A stretch of DNA of 64,000 nucleotides from Anoxynatronum buryatiense (GCF_900182905.1 NZ_FXUF01000008.1:1-64000); one strand, 5' to 3'; positions 26,732 through 36,375 are shown, counted from the first letter of the stretch. Notes: a model not told the origin generated them from the letters alone. Translations and numbers: made by a program.

Positions 26732-27565
26732 ATGGCAGCAGTCACCATACCTGCATTACAGAAAATGAAAGCAGAAGGCATCAAAATCAGCATGACCACC
26801 GCTTACGACTATCCCACCGCCTGCCTGGTGGAAAAAGCAGGCATTGAAATTATTCTGGTGGGCGATTCCCTGGCCATGACAGTGTTGGGAATGGACTCCA
26901 CCGTACCGGTGACCATGGATGAAATGATTCATCATATCAAACCTGTGGTGAAGGGCGCTCCCACGCCCCTGATTGTGGGAGACATGCCCTTTGGGTCATA
27001 TCAGGTCTCTCCGGAGGAAGCCGTGGCCAATGCCATCCGTTTGATGAAAGAGGGAGGCTGTGACACGGTGAAGCTGGAAGGCGGCAGCGACATGGCGCCC
27101 ATTGTGAAACGAATTGTGAAGGCGGGGGTTCCGGTGATGGGGCATATCGGCCTGACACCTCAGACGGTCTCCATGTTGGGGGGGTTCAAGGTGCAGGGCA
27201 AGGGAGAAGCGGCGGCAAAAGTGCTGCTTCAGGATGCCCTGGATCTGCAGGAAGCCGGGGCCTGGGGATTGATTATTGAAGCCGTGCCGGAGAATGTGGC
27301 CAGGCTCATCACCGAAAAAGTCACCATTCCCACCATTGGTATTGGCGGTGGTCGATACTGTGATGGTCAGGTGTTGGTGTTTCATGATATGTTCGGCCTG
27401 TTCGACAAGTTTCTTCCCAAGTTTGTCAAGCAGTATGCCCAACTGGGAGAACAGATTGTGGCTGGCCTGGAAACCTTTAAGGAAGATGTGCGGGAGACCC
27501 GTTTTCCCGAAGAAAAACATGTTTTTGGCGGCGTGACGGAAGAAGAGCTGAAGCGGTTATACTAA
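26732..27565 (+). CDS. panB: 3-methyl-2-oxobutanoate hydroxymethyltransferase
   Basis: Ketopantoate hydroxymethyltransferase, 277 residues, which adds a hydroxymethyl group from methylene-tetrahydrofolate to ketoisovalerate, the first step of pantothenate synthesis. MTTAYDYPTA, VGDSLAMTVLGMDSTVPV, GDMPFGSY, KLEGG and MGHIGLTPQ are the typical blocks, and the metal-binding acidic residues in VGDS and in KLEGG are intact. ATG 26732 follows AGGAGG; the frame opens earlier inside the peptidase. panC, panD and panE are not in the window, so this gene has been placed here rather than in a pan operon. Confidence 0.93.
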   Translation: MAAVTIPALQKMKAEGIKISMTTAYDYPTACLVEKAGIEIILVGDSLAMTVLGMDSTVPVTMDEMIHHIKPVVKGAPTPLIVGDMPFGSYQVSPEEAVANAIRLMKEGGCDTVKLEGGSDMAPIVKRIVKAGVPVMGHIGLTPQTVSMLGGFKVQGKGEAAAKVLLQDALDLQEAGAWGLIIEAVPENVARLITEKVTIPTIGIGGGRYCDGQVLVFHDMFGLFDKFLPKFVKQYAQLGEQIVAGLETFKEDVRETRFPEEKHVFGGVTEEELKRLY

Positions 27566-27576
27566 GGAGTGACACC

Positions 27577-28794
27577 ATGAAACCTCTGGAAAAAGTGGTT
27601 GACTATGTGGATCAGGAAGCACTGGTGGCGCTGACACAGCAGCTGATTCGGGTTAAAAGCGTGTATGACCCGGAGGTGCCCGGGGCCAATGAAGAAGCTG
27701 TCGCCGGCCTGGTGGCCGACACGCTGAGAACCATGGGCCTGAAAGTCACCATGGAAGAAGTGGTACCGGGAAGACCCAATGTGGTGGGGATTCTGGAAGG
27801 CGGCTCACCCGGCAAGACCCTGCTGATGGAAGGGCACACCGATGTGGTGACTGCCGGAGATCTGGATGAATGGACAGAAGATCCTTTTGGCGGTGACATC
27901 AAAGGAGAACGCATTTATGGCCGGGGTGCCTGCGATACCAAGGGAAACCTGGCAGCAGCCATCATGGCGGTAAAAGCCATCCAGGATGCCGGCATTCCCT
28001 TCAAAGGGCGCATTCTGTTGTGCATACCCGTGGATGAAGAAGGGCTCATGCTGGGAATCAAAGACTTCATTAAACGGGGATGGGCGGATGCAGTGGACGC
28101 CGCCATCATCTGTGAACCGGAAGAAAATCACCTGTGCATTACTCAGAAGGGTGCCCTGCGCATTGCCCTGCGGGTTTTCGGAAAAATGGCCCATGGGGCC
28201 ATGCCCCTGGCGGGCATTAACCCCAACTGGGGGATGGCAGCGGTGATCACCGGGCTTGAAAAGCTGGAACAGGCTGAAATTCAGCGGCTGGGAAAAGACC
28301 CCCTTCTGGGATACCCCAGCATCACCCCCACCATTCTGAAAGCCCCTTACAAAGGAGAGGCCCAGATCAATGTGATCCCCAAGGAATGTTACATGACATT
28401 GGACATCCGCACCATTCCGGGACAGGAACACAGCGTGCTCATTGGTCAGATTCAGGACATACTGGACAGGATTTCCGGTGAAAGGCCGGATTTCAAAGCA
28501 GAAATGGAAGTGCTGGAAGAACGGCCCTGGACGGCAACAGACAAAGAACACCCGGTGGTGAAGGCCATGGACAGGGCTTACCGGCAGGTGACGGGGAAGG
28601 AACCCACCTATAACGGCGTGCCCGGGGCAACAGACGGCACCTTCCTTCACGCCTGGAAAAACATCCCCATCATCACCACGGGAGCCGGTGACCGGCTGAT
28701 TCCCCATCAGGCAGATGAGTACGTGGATATTCCCCAACTGGTGGAGGCGTGCCGCCTTTTTGCCCTGGCAGCCCTTTACTATCTCAATGAATAA
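27577..28794 (+). CDS. M20-family metallohydrolase (ArgE/DapE type)
   Basis: A 405-residue di-zinc hydrolase of the ArgE/DapE/CPG2 group that removes acyl or aminoacyl groups from amides. The metal ligands and catalytic acid occur in GHTDVV, ACDTKGN, DEEG and CEPE, and near the C-terminus in IPHQADEYVD. The dimerization domain lies between about 180 and 290. It resembles the enzymes annotated as YgeY-type selenium-linked hydrolases, but that name rests on overall resemblance only. ATG 27577, 11 bases after panB. Last gene of the IclR/ECF unit, ended by the terminator at 28868. Confidence 0.88.
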   Translation: MKPLEKVVDYVDQEALVALTQQLIRVKSVYDPEVPGANEEAVAGLVADTLRTMGLKVTMEEVVPGRPNVVGILEGGSPGKTLLMEGHTDVVTAGDLDEWTEDPFGGDIKGERIYGRGACDTKGNLAAAIMAVKAIQDAGIPFKGRILLCIPVDEEGLMLGIKDFIKRGWADAVDAAIICEPEENHLCITQKGALRIALRVFGKMAHGAMPLAGINPNWGMAAVITGLEKLEQAEIQRLGKDPLLGYPSITPTILKAPYKGEAQINVIPKECYMTLDIRTIPGQEHSVLIGQIQDILDRISGERPDFKAEMEVLEERPWTATDKEHPVVKAMDRAYRQVTGKEPTYNGVPGATDGTFLHAWKNIPIITTGAGDRLIPHQADEYVDIPQLVEACRLFALAALYYLNE

Positions 28795-28815
28795 GGTGAT
28801 CTGCGAAGCATCTGA

Positions 28816-28845
28816 TTGACATTGGTGTTATTGACATTGGTGTTA
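28816..28845 (+). repeat. 15-base tandem duplication
   Basis: TTGACATTGGTGTTA is present twice in a row, 28816-28830 and 28831-28845, just before the terminator. Each copy starts with a -35-like TTGACA but no matching -10 is visible. Confidence 0.8.
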
Positions 28846-28867
28846 ATGAAATAATTGCTTTAAGCTG

Positions 28868-28895
28868 GGCGACTGAAAATTTCGGTCGCCTTTTT
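28868..28895 (+). terminator. Intrinsic terminator of the M20 hydrolase unit
   Basis: GGCGACTGAA and the matching TTCGGTCGCC form a stem of about ten pairs, followed by TTTTT. Confidence 0.85.
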
Positions 28896-28942
28896 GCAGT
28901 GGTGACCTGAAGGCGAAATTCGTCGGTAAGGGTGGGAAAAAC

Positions 28943-28971
28943 TGGTCAGACCCTCGGTCTAATGGTATAAT
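28943..28971 (+). promoter_or_regulatory. Promoter of transketolase with an internal palindrome
   Basis: TGGTCA at 28943-28948 and TATAAT at 28966-28971 are 17 bases apart. The spacer contains AGACC-CTC-GGTCT at 28948-28960, a 13-base palindrome in the ideal place for a repressor. The regulator is unknown. Confidence 0.7.
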
Positions 28972-29012
28972 GAAGCCAATATATCAAGCAACGATTTTGA
29001 GGAGGCTGACGC

Positions 29013-31001
29013 ATGAATCAGGAAATGGACCAGTTGGCAGTTAATACCCTGCGGGTACTGTCTGCTGAAGCAGTTGAAAAGGCAAACTCCGGTCATCCCG
29101 GGCTCCCCATGGGTTCTGCGCCCATGGCGTATACCCTGTGGTCAAGGCACATGAATCATAACCCCAAGAACCCGGCATGGAAGAACCGGGACCGTTTTAT
29201 ACTTTCTGCAGGGCATGGCTCCATGCTGCTGTATTCCCTGTTACATCTTTTTGGATATGACTTGAATATGGAAGAGCTGAAATCCTTTCGCCAGTGGGAC
29301 AGCCGCACCCCCGGTCATCCTGAGTTTGGGCACACCTCCGGGGTTGAAACCACCACGGGCCCCCTGGGACAGGGGTTTGCCAATGGAGTGGGCATGGCCA
29401 TGGCTGAAGCCCGCCTTGCAGCCCAGTTCAACAGAGAAGGTTACCCGGTGGTTGACCATTACACTTACGTACTGGCCGGCGACGGCTGCATGATGGAAGG
29501 CATCAGCAGCGAGGCTGCCTCACTGGCCGGCACTCTGGGTCTGGGCAAACTTATCGTGCTGTATGATTCCAACCGCATCTCCATTGAAGGCGATACTGAT
29601 CTGGCGTTTCGGGAAGATGTGAAAAAGCGCTTTGAAGCCTATGGCTGGCAGGTGCTGCAGGTGAAAGACGGCAATGATCTGGAGGCCATCAATGCGGCAC
29701 TGGTGGAGGCGAAAAACGACAAAACCCGCCCCGCCATGATTGAAGTGGTGACAGAAATTGGGTACGGCTGCCCGGCAAAACAGGGAAAAGCGTCAGCCCA
29801 TGGAGAGCCCCTGGGTGCGGAAAACCTGAAGGCCATGAAAGAAAACCTGAATTGGCAGGAAGAACCCTTTAAAGTGCCTGCATCAGTCTCCCGGCAAATG
29901 GAATCAGAAATGGAAAAGGGCATGAAGGCAGAAGCGGCCTGGGAGCTGATGCTCAGTGACTACTTCACTGCCTATCCGGAAATGGAGACGGCCTGGGACC
30001 AGTGGTTCGGAAATGCCTGGATGCAGGATGTCATGGAAGACGAAAGTCTGTGGCAGTATGACAAGCCCAATGCCACCCGGTCTGCTTCAGGAGACATCAT
30101 TAACCGTCTGGCAGAGAAGGTGCCCAACCTGATTGGAGGTTCTGCCGATCTGGCGCCTTCCACCAAAACACTCATGAAGGCTCACAGTGACTTTCAGAAA
30201 GAAAACCACGCCGGCTCGAACCTGCGATTCGGAGTGCGTGAACATGCCATGGCGGCCATCATCAACGGCATGGCCCTTCACGGCGGGCTCCGGGTATTTG
30301 GTGCCACTTTCTTCGTCTTTACCGACTACATGAAAGGGGCTATGCGCCTGTCATCCATTATGGGAGTTCCGGTGACCTATGTGCTTACCCACGACAGCAT
30401 TGGAGTGGGTGAAGACGGCCCCACCCACCAGCCCATTGAACATCTCATGGCATTGCGCAGTGTTCCCAACATGATTGTGTTCCGCCCCGCCGACGGTAAA
30501 GAAACCGCCATGGGTTGGAAGGCGGCTCTCAGCAGCACCAACACACCGGTGTCGCTGGTACTGACCCGGCAAAATCTGCCCCTGTATGCAGAAACCGGGG
30601 CTGATGCTCTCAAGGGCGGCTATGTGCTGAAAGATGCCGGCGACGGAGAACCCCAGGTGCTTCTCATGGCCTCCGGCTCTGAAGTGGCCACCATTATGGC
30701 GGCGGCAGATGCACTGGCGGCCAAGGGAATTACCAGCCGGGTGGTCAGCATGCCTTCCTGGGAACTGTTTGAAAAACAACCCGAAAGTTACCGTCACCAG
30801 GTGCTGCCACCGGCCCTGCGCAAGCGGATTGCCGTGGAAGCCGGCAGCGGTTTGGGCTGGTATAAATACACCGGGCTTGATGGCCGGGTGATTTCCCTTG
30901 ATCACTTTGGTGCATCGGCACCGGGTGAATTACTCTTTGAAAAATTTGGCCTGACACCCGAAGCGGTGGTGGAAGCGGCAGAAGCGCTGGTGGGCCAGTA
31001 A
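29013..31001 (+). CDS. tkt: Transketolase
   Basis: Full-length 662-residue thiamine-diphosphate transketolase moving two-carbon units between sugar phosphates in the pentose-phosphate pathway. [15 protein letters not shown] at the N-terminus, [14 protein letters not shown], the ThDP motif [18 protein letters not shown] through LYDSNRIS, and in the pyrimidine domain [14 protein letters not shown] with the conserved Glu, then [23 protein letters not shown] 29013 follows GGAGG. It is monocistronic: own promoter and own terminator. Confidence 0.97.
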   Translation: MNQEMDQLAVNTLRVLSAEAVEKANSGHPGLPMGSAPMAYTLWSRHMNHNPKNPAWKNRDRFILSAGHGSMLLYSLLHLFGYDLNMEELKSFRQWDSRTPGHPEFGHTSGVETTTGPLGQGFANGVGMAMAEARLAAQFNREGYPVVDHYTYVLAGDGCMMEGISSEAASLAGTLGLGKLIVLYDSNRISIEGDTDLAFREDVKKRFEAYGWQVLQVKDGNDLEAINAALVEAKNDKTRPAMIEVVTEIGYGCPAKQGKASAHGEPLGAENLKAMKENLNWQEEPFKVPASVSRQMESEMEKGMKAEAAWELMLSDYFTAYPEMETAWDQWFGNAWMQDVMEDESLWQYDKPNATRSASGDIINRLAEKVPNLIGGSADLAPSTKTLMKAHSDFQKENHAGSNLRFGVREHAMAAIINGMALHGGLRVFGATFFVFTDYMKGAMRLSSIMGVPVTYVLTHDSIGVGEDGPTHQPIEHLMALRSVPNMIVFRPADGKETAMGWKAALSSTNTPVSLVLTRQNLPLYAETGADALKGGYVLKDAGDGEPQVLLMASGSEVATIMAAADALAAKGITSRVVSMPSWELFEKQPESYRHQVLPPALRKRIAVEAGSGLGWYKYTGLDGRVISLDHFGASAPGELLFEKFGLTPEAVVEAAEALVGQ

Positions 31002-31035
31002 GTCATACCAGTAAGCCATAATAGCACCAATAAGA

Positions 31036-31066
31036 AATCACCGGGAGAAAGTTCCCGGTGATTTTT
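31036..31066 (+). terminator. Intrinsic terminator after transketolase
   Basis: AATCACCGGGA pairs with TCCCGGTGATT across a small loop, followed by TTT. Being A-rich on its other side, it may also help stop the convergent LysM gene. Confidence 0.85.
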
Positions 31067-31171
31067 GCGTGGCTGGTATTTTCTGCTATAATAAAACAAC
31101 GGAGATTGACTGTTAAAGATTGACTGTTTAAGTTGAAATATGCTTTCGCACATTCCTGCAAGTCATGCTGC

Positions 31172-32467
31172 CTAATTGTTGGGGATGCGCAGTACCTGCC
31201 CGGCCCTGAGGCTGGAAGCATCGGTGATGTTATTGTAGCTCATGATTTCAGGGTAGCGGCTTCCGTCGCCATAGAAACGAAGACTGATGGCATAGAGGGT
31301 GTCCCCTGACTGAACGGTGTAGTTGGTGTGAGGTTCGGTGGATGTCGGCGGCGGGGTGGCCGGCGGGGTGGTTTCGTTACTGGGCGAATCCTCGCCCGGA
31401 TCTTCGGTTACCGGTGTTTCACCAGGTTCTTCCGGCTCATCTCCGCCGGGAGCTTCCTGGTCAGTGGGATCACTTGCCGGAACTTCAGGGGTTTCCATTC
31501 CCGGAGGTGTTTCAGCCACTTCGTCGCCAGGTTCCCGGTTCAACAGGCGGTTGATACCCATGATTCCCAGAAATAAAATCAGGAGGGCGGCCAGTGCCAC
31601 CAACAGGGTTTGGCGTCGGCGGGCCCGTTTGCTCCGGCGTCCCACCCGGCGTTCCCGGGTGAGTAAAAAGGGTCGTTCTGGTGCGTCTGGATGGTCTGGC
31701 ATCATTATAATGTCTCCTTCCTCGTTGTTGGATGCAGTCCGGGTTCTTGTACTGCGAGGCTCAATCGGTGACGGCGGTCGGTGATCCTGACTGAGGCGCG
31801 TTTTGAAAAAAATGGGGTTGAAATCTTTTTGTACAGCCTGCACGTCCGGGTACTCTCCCAGATAACAGCGCTGAATAATGCCGGCCACTTCCGGGTGAGA
31901 TCCTTCCTGCACTTCGTCCAGGCGGGCATAGAGAGAATTGCCGTACACACAGAGCAGAAAGTCGCCGATACGCTGCAGGTAACTTGGCCATGAGGCAGTG
32001 AGGTCTTCGGGAGAGAAAAAGAGAATATTGTTCAGGCATACAATTTTCCTGTCGACCACCGAGATGTTCCCGAAAGAAGAAAGGACATATCTCACCACCA
32101 AGGGCAAAGGTTCCATCACCAGCAGTTTATTCAGGTAGTTGCTGACAATCTGTCCCTTTTCGTAAGGGTTCAAAATGGTATTGGTGACGAAAGAAGGGAA
32201 TGGTTTGCCGGGACACTGTTTTGAAACCGTGTAGAAAACATCTTCCACCAGAAAAAAGTCATCAAAAAACTGTTTCATTTCCCGATCAAAATGCTGAAAA
32301 GCCTCCATCACAGGTTCGCCGGCCTCCAGATCCCGGAAAGCTGTGACGTACACTGGTGTTTTAGATTCGGAAAACAGATCCTGCGCCAGATAAATCCGTT
32401 GGAAGGCGTCCTGGTGAAGCACCTCTTCCACTTGATACTGGTTGTTGATGAGAATATCCCGGTTCAT
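31172..32467 (-). CDS. Membrane protein with degenerate kinase-like domain and C-terminal LysM domain
   Basis: A 431-residue protein with three parts. The cytoplasmic N-terminus looks like a worn protein kinase: YQVEEVLHQDAFQRIYLAQDL stands where the glycine loop should be, VYVTAF where the ATP lysine (VAIK) should be, and VDRKIVCLNNILFF resembles the catalytic loop HRDIKPENIL, so key residues are lost. Then come a basic stretch (RRVGRRSKRARRR), one membrane helix (TLLVALAALLILFLGIMGI, about 285-305), a Pro/Glu/Thr linker and a LysM domain (YTVQSGDTLYAISLRFYG, last 45 residues) that binds peptidoglycan. It could sense wall state and signal inward without catalysis. ATG 32467 follows GGGAGGGA; the frame opens ten residues earlier. 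Confidence 0.75.
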   Translation of the reverse strand: MNRDILINNQYQVEEVLHQDAFQRIYLAQDLFSESKTPVYVTAFRDLEAGEPVMEAFQHFDREMKQFFDDFFLVEDVFYTVSKQCPGKPFPSFVTNTILNPYEKGQIVSNYLNKLLVMEPLPLVVRYVLSSFGNISVVDRKIVCLNNILFFSPEDLTASWPSYLQRIGDFLLCVYGNSLYARLDEVQEGSHPEVAGIIQRCYLGEYPDVQAVQKDFNPIFFKTRLSQDHRPPSPIEPRSTRTRTASNNEEGDIIMMPDHPDAPERPFLLTRERRVGRRSKRARRRQTLLVALAALLILFLGIMGINRLLNREPGDEVAETPPGMETPEVPASDPTDQEAPGGDEPEEPGETPVTEDPGEDSPSNETTPPATPPPTSTEPHTNYTVQSGDTLYAISLRFYGDGSRYPEIMSYNNITDASSLRAGQVLRIPNN

Positions 32468-32678
32468 GCTGAATCCCTCCCCGTGGCTTCCGGTCAATGA
32501 CGGACTGCCCCTTCTAAAGTATATTCGATGGAAAGCCTGAAATTCCTCTTTTATTTCATGAATTTTTTTGAAGTGCCATCAAATTCGGTTTCTGGAACCA
32601 CAGATGGCGTATCTTTGTTCGTTGATTCAATACCCTTCATCGGAGGGTCTTACACCGGCAAATGTCAGGAGAATATCC

Positions 32679-34790
32679 ATGAGGCGAACAGAAGAAAAAA
32701 AACAAACAAGCCTGTCGCACATTGCTGCGGCTCTCAAAAAGCGGTGCAACTCCCCCAGGTTCACGCGCTGTCTGCTGGCACTCGTCATACCAATGCTGGT
32801 GGTGCCACTGGTGATGGTGCAGAGCGTCCCGGTGGAAGCGGCGCTGGATAACCCCTATCTTCAAAGGCAGCATCTGGTGTTGCGGGTGGCCTTTGATCCC
32901 CGGCTGGCACCGCTGCAGTATGAGACGCCGGAGGGTTACCAGGGGTTCAGCATTGATCTTTTGGAAATCATGGGGAGCCGAAATGATTTTCGGGTTCAAT
33001 GGATGCCCATGACCATGACACAGGCGCAGAAGAGCCTTCAGGAAGGCACGGTTGACGTGATCATGGGGATTGACTACCAGGCCCGGCTGGCGCCGGAGAT
33101 GGAGTTCACCGAGCCCTTTTTTTCCTCAACAGTGGGGCTCATGGTGCCGGCGGGTGCCACCGAAATCGAATCCATTGCTGATTTGTCTGAAAAACTGGTG
33201 GCCATTCAGCGGCATTCCCTGGAGCACGATTTTCTTCAGAATGTGTGGCGTATCAATTTCAATACCACTGAAAATCTGGTGGACGGTCTGGCCCTCATGG
33301 AAATGAACCGGGCAGAAGCGCTGGTGGGAGACCGGCTGGTTTTGCAGCATGCCCTGTCGGAACTGCAGCTGGAGGATGCGTATCAGTTTGTCAGCAGCTA
33401 TGTGATCCCCCTGGAGTATGCCATGGCGGTTAAAAAAGAGAACTTTGGTCTGTTGAACCTGCTGAACCGGGGGTTGCAACAGGCGAAGGGCCAGGGAATC
33501 CACCATGAATTACAGGAAAAATGGTTTGGCAGCAATCTTCTTCAGGCCCGGCTTGAACAGACCCTGAAAGCACTGGGGTTTATTCTGGCCCTGATTTTTG
33601 GCGTCTTTCTCATCAGCTTGTGGTGGAACCGCATGCTGCAAAAGGAGGTGCAACGAAAAACCGGCGAATTGAAGGCGGCCAACCGGGATCTGGAATACCA
33701 GATTCTGGAAACCCGCAATATGAGTGGTTTAATGGAGCAAATCATGCGTAACAGCCCCCGGGGGTTGGTAACGGTGGATCGAAAAGGCCTGGTGACAGCC
33801 CTGAACCCCCGGGCCCAGGAACTCACCGGAGAAGCCGAATCTCTGAAAGATAAGCATTATACAGCATCACCCCTGTTGGAAACCCTGCTGGAAACGCGTC
33901 TGAAGCATGTACTGGAAGAAGGGGTTCAGTATGTGGGAGGGGAACTGCGCTGGCAGCCGGAAGAGAAGGGCAGCCGGGTGGATATTCGCTACACCCTTTA
34001 CCCTGCCAGGGATGTGGAAAAACAGATTACCGGCATGATTCTCACGCTGGAAGATATAACAGAGGAGCGAAAGCAGCGGGAGCAGGGCTTTGAGCGGGAA
34101 AAAAGCCGGGCACTGCATCAGGTGGTGGCAGGAATTGCTCATGAAATCCGAAATCCTCTCACATCCATCAAAACCTTTGTGGAACTGATCCCGGCAAAGA
34201 TTCTCAATCCCCAGTTTCAGGAGAACATCGTGCGGCATGTTCCCCGGGAGGTGGAACGGGTGAGTCAGCTCATTGAAAGTCTCATCGACTATGCCCGGCC
34301 ACGGCCGCCCAACCGGGAAGTATTTGATGCGGCTGAATTATTGAGGTCCTGCACGGCATTGTTTGAACCCGTCTTCAACAGCAAGGGCTTTCAGCTGAAA
34401 AGCCGGCTGGAGCCGGACTGTGTGATTCAGGCGGACCGGGATCAAATTAAACAGGTGTTGGTCAACTTTCTGTTGAATGGACTGGAAGCCATGGAAATGC
34501 GTGTCAATGGGGAGGAAATGACGATGCCGCCATCCATGACCACCAGCTGCCGTTTAGATGGAGCCCATGTTTGGATTGATTTGAAAGATGAAGGGGTGGG
34601 CATGAGCCCGGAAGAGCTGAAGAACATCCTGGAACCATTTTATTCCACCAAAAAAGATGGGACCGGTTTGGGACTGCCCCTGTCCAAACGATATCTGGAG
34701 GATAATGGGGCTGTGCTCAGTTTTGAAAGTGAAAAAGGACAGGGTACCATTGTCCACCTGCAATTTGAGAGGATGACAGACCGTGGATAA
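32679..34790 (+). CDS. Sensor histidine kinase with solute-binding, PAS and kinase domains
   Basis: A 703-residue membrane sensor. After a membrane helix (about 31-50), residues 66-285 form a family-3 solute-binding domain (LRVAFDPRLAPLQY, GFSIDLLEIMG, GTVDVIMGI), the fold of amino-acid-binding proteins, placed outside the membrane. A second helix (about 296-318) leads to a coiled coil, a PAS domain (from about 345) and the kinase: H-box AGIAHEIRNPLTS with His488, N-box NFLLNGLEAM, G-boxes DEGVGMSPEEL and GTGLGLPLSK. It would bind a small solute directly and phosphorylate the regulator that overlaps its 3' end. ATG 32679 follows CAGGAG; the frame opens at 32568. Confidence 0.92.
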   Translation: MRRTEEKKQTSLSHIAAALKKRCNSPRFTRCLLALVIPMLVVPLVMVQSVPVEAALDNPYLQRQHLVLRVAFDPRLAPLQYETPEGYQGFSIDLLEIMGSRNDFRVQWMPMTMTQAQKSLQEGTVDVIMGIDYQARLAPEMEFTEPFFSSTVGLMVPAGATEIESIADLSEKLVAIQRHSLEHDFLQNVWRINFNTTENLVDGLALMEMNRAEALVGDRLVLQHALSELQLEDAYQFVSSYVIPLEYAMAVKKENFGLLNLLNRGLQQAKGQGIHHELQEKWFGSNLLQARLEQTLKALGFILALIFGVFLISLWWNRMLQKEVQRKTGELKAANRDLEYQILETRNMSGLMEQIMRNSPRGLVTVDRKGLVTALNPRAQELTGEAESLKDKHYTASPLLETLLETRLKHVLEEGVQYVGGELRWQPEEKGSRVDIRYTLYPARDVEKQITGMILTLEDITEERKQREQGFEREKSRALHQVVAGIAHEIRNPLTSIKTFVELIPAKILNPQFQENIVRHVPREVERVSQLIESLIDYARPRPPNREVFDAAELLRSCTALFEPVFNSKGFQLKSRLEPDCVIQADRDQIKQVLVNFLLNGLEAMEMRVNGEEMTMPPSMTTSCRLDGAHVWIDLKDEGVGMSPEELKNILEPFYSTKKDGTGLGLPLSKRYLEDNGAVLSFESEKGQGTIVHLQFERMTDRG

Positions 34791-36177
34791 AATTCTGATT
34801 GTGGATGACGAAATTTCCATTTGTTCTTCCCTGACATTTGCCCTGGAAGATCGCTTTGATGTGCAGGCAGTCACTGACGCAGGTCAGGCCATGCAGCTGG
34901 CCCGACAGGAAATCTTCCATCTCTGCCTGCTGGACCTGAAGATCGGACAGGTGAACGGCATTGATGTGCTGGAGCAGATGAAAGCCATTCAGCCGGAGAT
35001 GGTGGTGATTATGATGACTGCCTATGCCTCCATCTCTTCATCGGTGGAAGCCATCAAAAAAGGGGCGTATACCTACCTCACCAAGCCCCTGCACATGGAA
35101 GCCATGCTGTCGGTGATTGAACAGGCATTGGCGTACCAGCGACTGAACCGGCAGCTGGAGTATCTCAGCAGCGAACTGGCTGAAAAATACACCGACAAGG
35201 GCATTATCGGAAACAGCCCCCCCATGAAAGTGGTGTTCAGCAAAATTGAAAAACTGAAAGACTTGGACACCAGTGTGTTGGTGGTGGGTGAAAGCGGCAC
35301 CGGCAAAGAACTGGTGGCCCGGGCCCTCCATTTTTCAGGCCAGCGGCGAAAGCATCGTTTTGTGGCATTAAACTGTGCTGCAATACCGGAAAACCTGCTG
35401 GAGAGTGAACTGTTCGGGCATCGCAAAGGGGCTTTTTCCGGTGCCAATGCCGATAAACCCGGTAAGTTTGAATATGCCAATCAGGGAACTCTTTTTCTGG
35501 ATGAAATTGGCGATATGCCGCTGGGGCTGCAGGCCAAGCTTCTAAGAGTGTTGCAGCAGAAAGAAGTGACACCTCTGGGGGCCAACCGTCCCATCCCCCT
35601 GGATGTACGGGTGATCGCCGCCACCAACCAGGACTTAAATGAAAGCGTGCGGCAGGGAACCTTTCGCCAGGATTTGTACTATCGACTGAATGTGGTGACG
35701 GTGAGTATGCCAGCCCTGCGCACCATGCGTGAAGATCTGCCCCTTTTGTTCCGCCATTTCTTAAAAAGTTTTCAAAAGCCGGGAGAACCGGTGAGAAAGC
35801 TGTCTGAGGAAGCAGCTCAGGGGCTGATGCACTATGACTATCCCGGCAACATCCGGGAGTTGGGAAATATTCTGGAGGGTGCCTGCATCATGGCAGAGGG
35901 AGAGATGATTCAGTGGCATGATTTGCCGGAAGAGGTGCGTAAGACCACCCGTATTCCTGACAAGACTGATAATAATGGAGAAATGGGGAAGGATGTCTTT
36001 TCCAGCCTGGTGGGTATGACCCTGGAAGAGATTGAAAGAAAAGTGATTGAAGCAACCCTGGTCAGCCATGAAGGACACCGGCAAAAGACGGCAGAGGTTT
36101 TGGGAATCAGCGAACGGGGGCTCAGAAATAAAATCAACCGGTACGCTTTGGGAACTTCTGACCCTGTCAGCCGGTAG
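34783..36177 (+). CDS. Sigma-54-dependent response regulator (NtrC type)
   Basis: A 464-residue activator. Receiver domain residues 1-120 with DDE at 8-10 and phosphoacceptor Asp51 in LLDLKIG; AAA+ domain with Walker A GESGTGKE, the sigma-54 contact loop GAFSGAN (the usual GAFTGA with Thr to Ser), Walker B LFLDEIGDMPL; and a Fis-type helix-turn-helix at the end (KTAEVLGISERGLRNKINRY). GTG 34783 overlaps the kinase stop by eight bases, so the two are coupled. The natural target is the -24/-12 promoter at 36651, before the TAXI-TRAP genes. Confidence 0.95.
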   Translation: MDKILIVDDEISICSSLTFALEDRFDVQAVTDAGQAMQLARQEIFHLCLLDLKIGQVNGIDVLEQMKAIQPEMVVIMMTAYASISSSVEAIKKGAYTYLTKPLHMEAMLSVIEQALAYQRLNRQLEYLSSELAEKYTDKGIIGNSPPMKVVFSKIEKLKDLDTSVLVVGESGTGKELVARALHFSGQRRKHRFVALNCAAIPENLLESELFGHRKGAFSGANADKPGKFEYANQGTLFLDEIGDMPLGLQAKLLRVLQQKEVTPLGANRPIPLDVRVIAATNQDLNESVRQGTFRQDLYYRLNVVTVSMPALRTMREDLPLLFRHFLKSFQKPGEPVRKLSEEAAQGLMHYDYPGNIRELGNILEGACIMAEGEMIQWHDLPEEVRKTTRIPDKTDNNGEMGKDVFSSLVGMTLEEIERKVIEATLVSHEGHRQKTAEVLGISERGLRNKINRYALGTSDPVSR

Positions 36178-36204
36178 ATTTCATCCCGGATCATTTCATC
36201 ATAC

Positions 36205-36219
36205 CGGCAAAAAATGCCG
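36205..36219. promoter_or_regulatory. Upstream activator site 1 (candidate)
   Basis: CGGCA-AAAAA-TGCCG, an inverted repeat with a five-base spacer, extended by one pair on each side. The first of three copies of the same pattern 280-450 bases before the sigma-54 promoter. Confidence 0.6.
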
Positions 36220-36222
36220 GAA

Positions 36223-36237
36223 CGGCATAAATTGCCG
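36223..36237. promoter_or_regulatory. Upstream activator site 2 (candidate)
   Basis: CGGCA-TAAAT-TGCCG, the same half-sites and spacing as site 1, with centres 18 bases apart. The overlap ATGCCG-GAA-CGGCAT between the two sites makes a further palindrome. Confidence 0.6.
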
Positions 36238-36360
36238 CAGCATCGAAACGAGCCGTGGGTTTGATAATTTTATATCAATATCAGTGGAATCATCGGGGAA
36301 TTGCCTGTTGTGAGGCCTGTAAAAAGGGTGTTGGCAAGACTGCCGGTGATTTTGATGTTA

Positions 36361-36375
36361 CGGCAAAAAATGCCG
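36361..36375. promoter_or_regulatory. Upstream activator site 3 (candidate)
   Basis: CGGCA-AAAAA-TGCCG again, identical in all 15 bases to site 1. A weaker copy (TGGCA-AGAC-TGCCG) stands at about 36332-36345. Confidence 0.6.

Noticed and set aside
32528-32851. Plus-strand frame before the sensor kinase
   Set aside because: Covers the kinase start in another frame and lacks a ribosome site; the residues look random.
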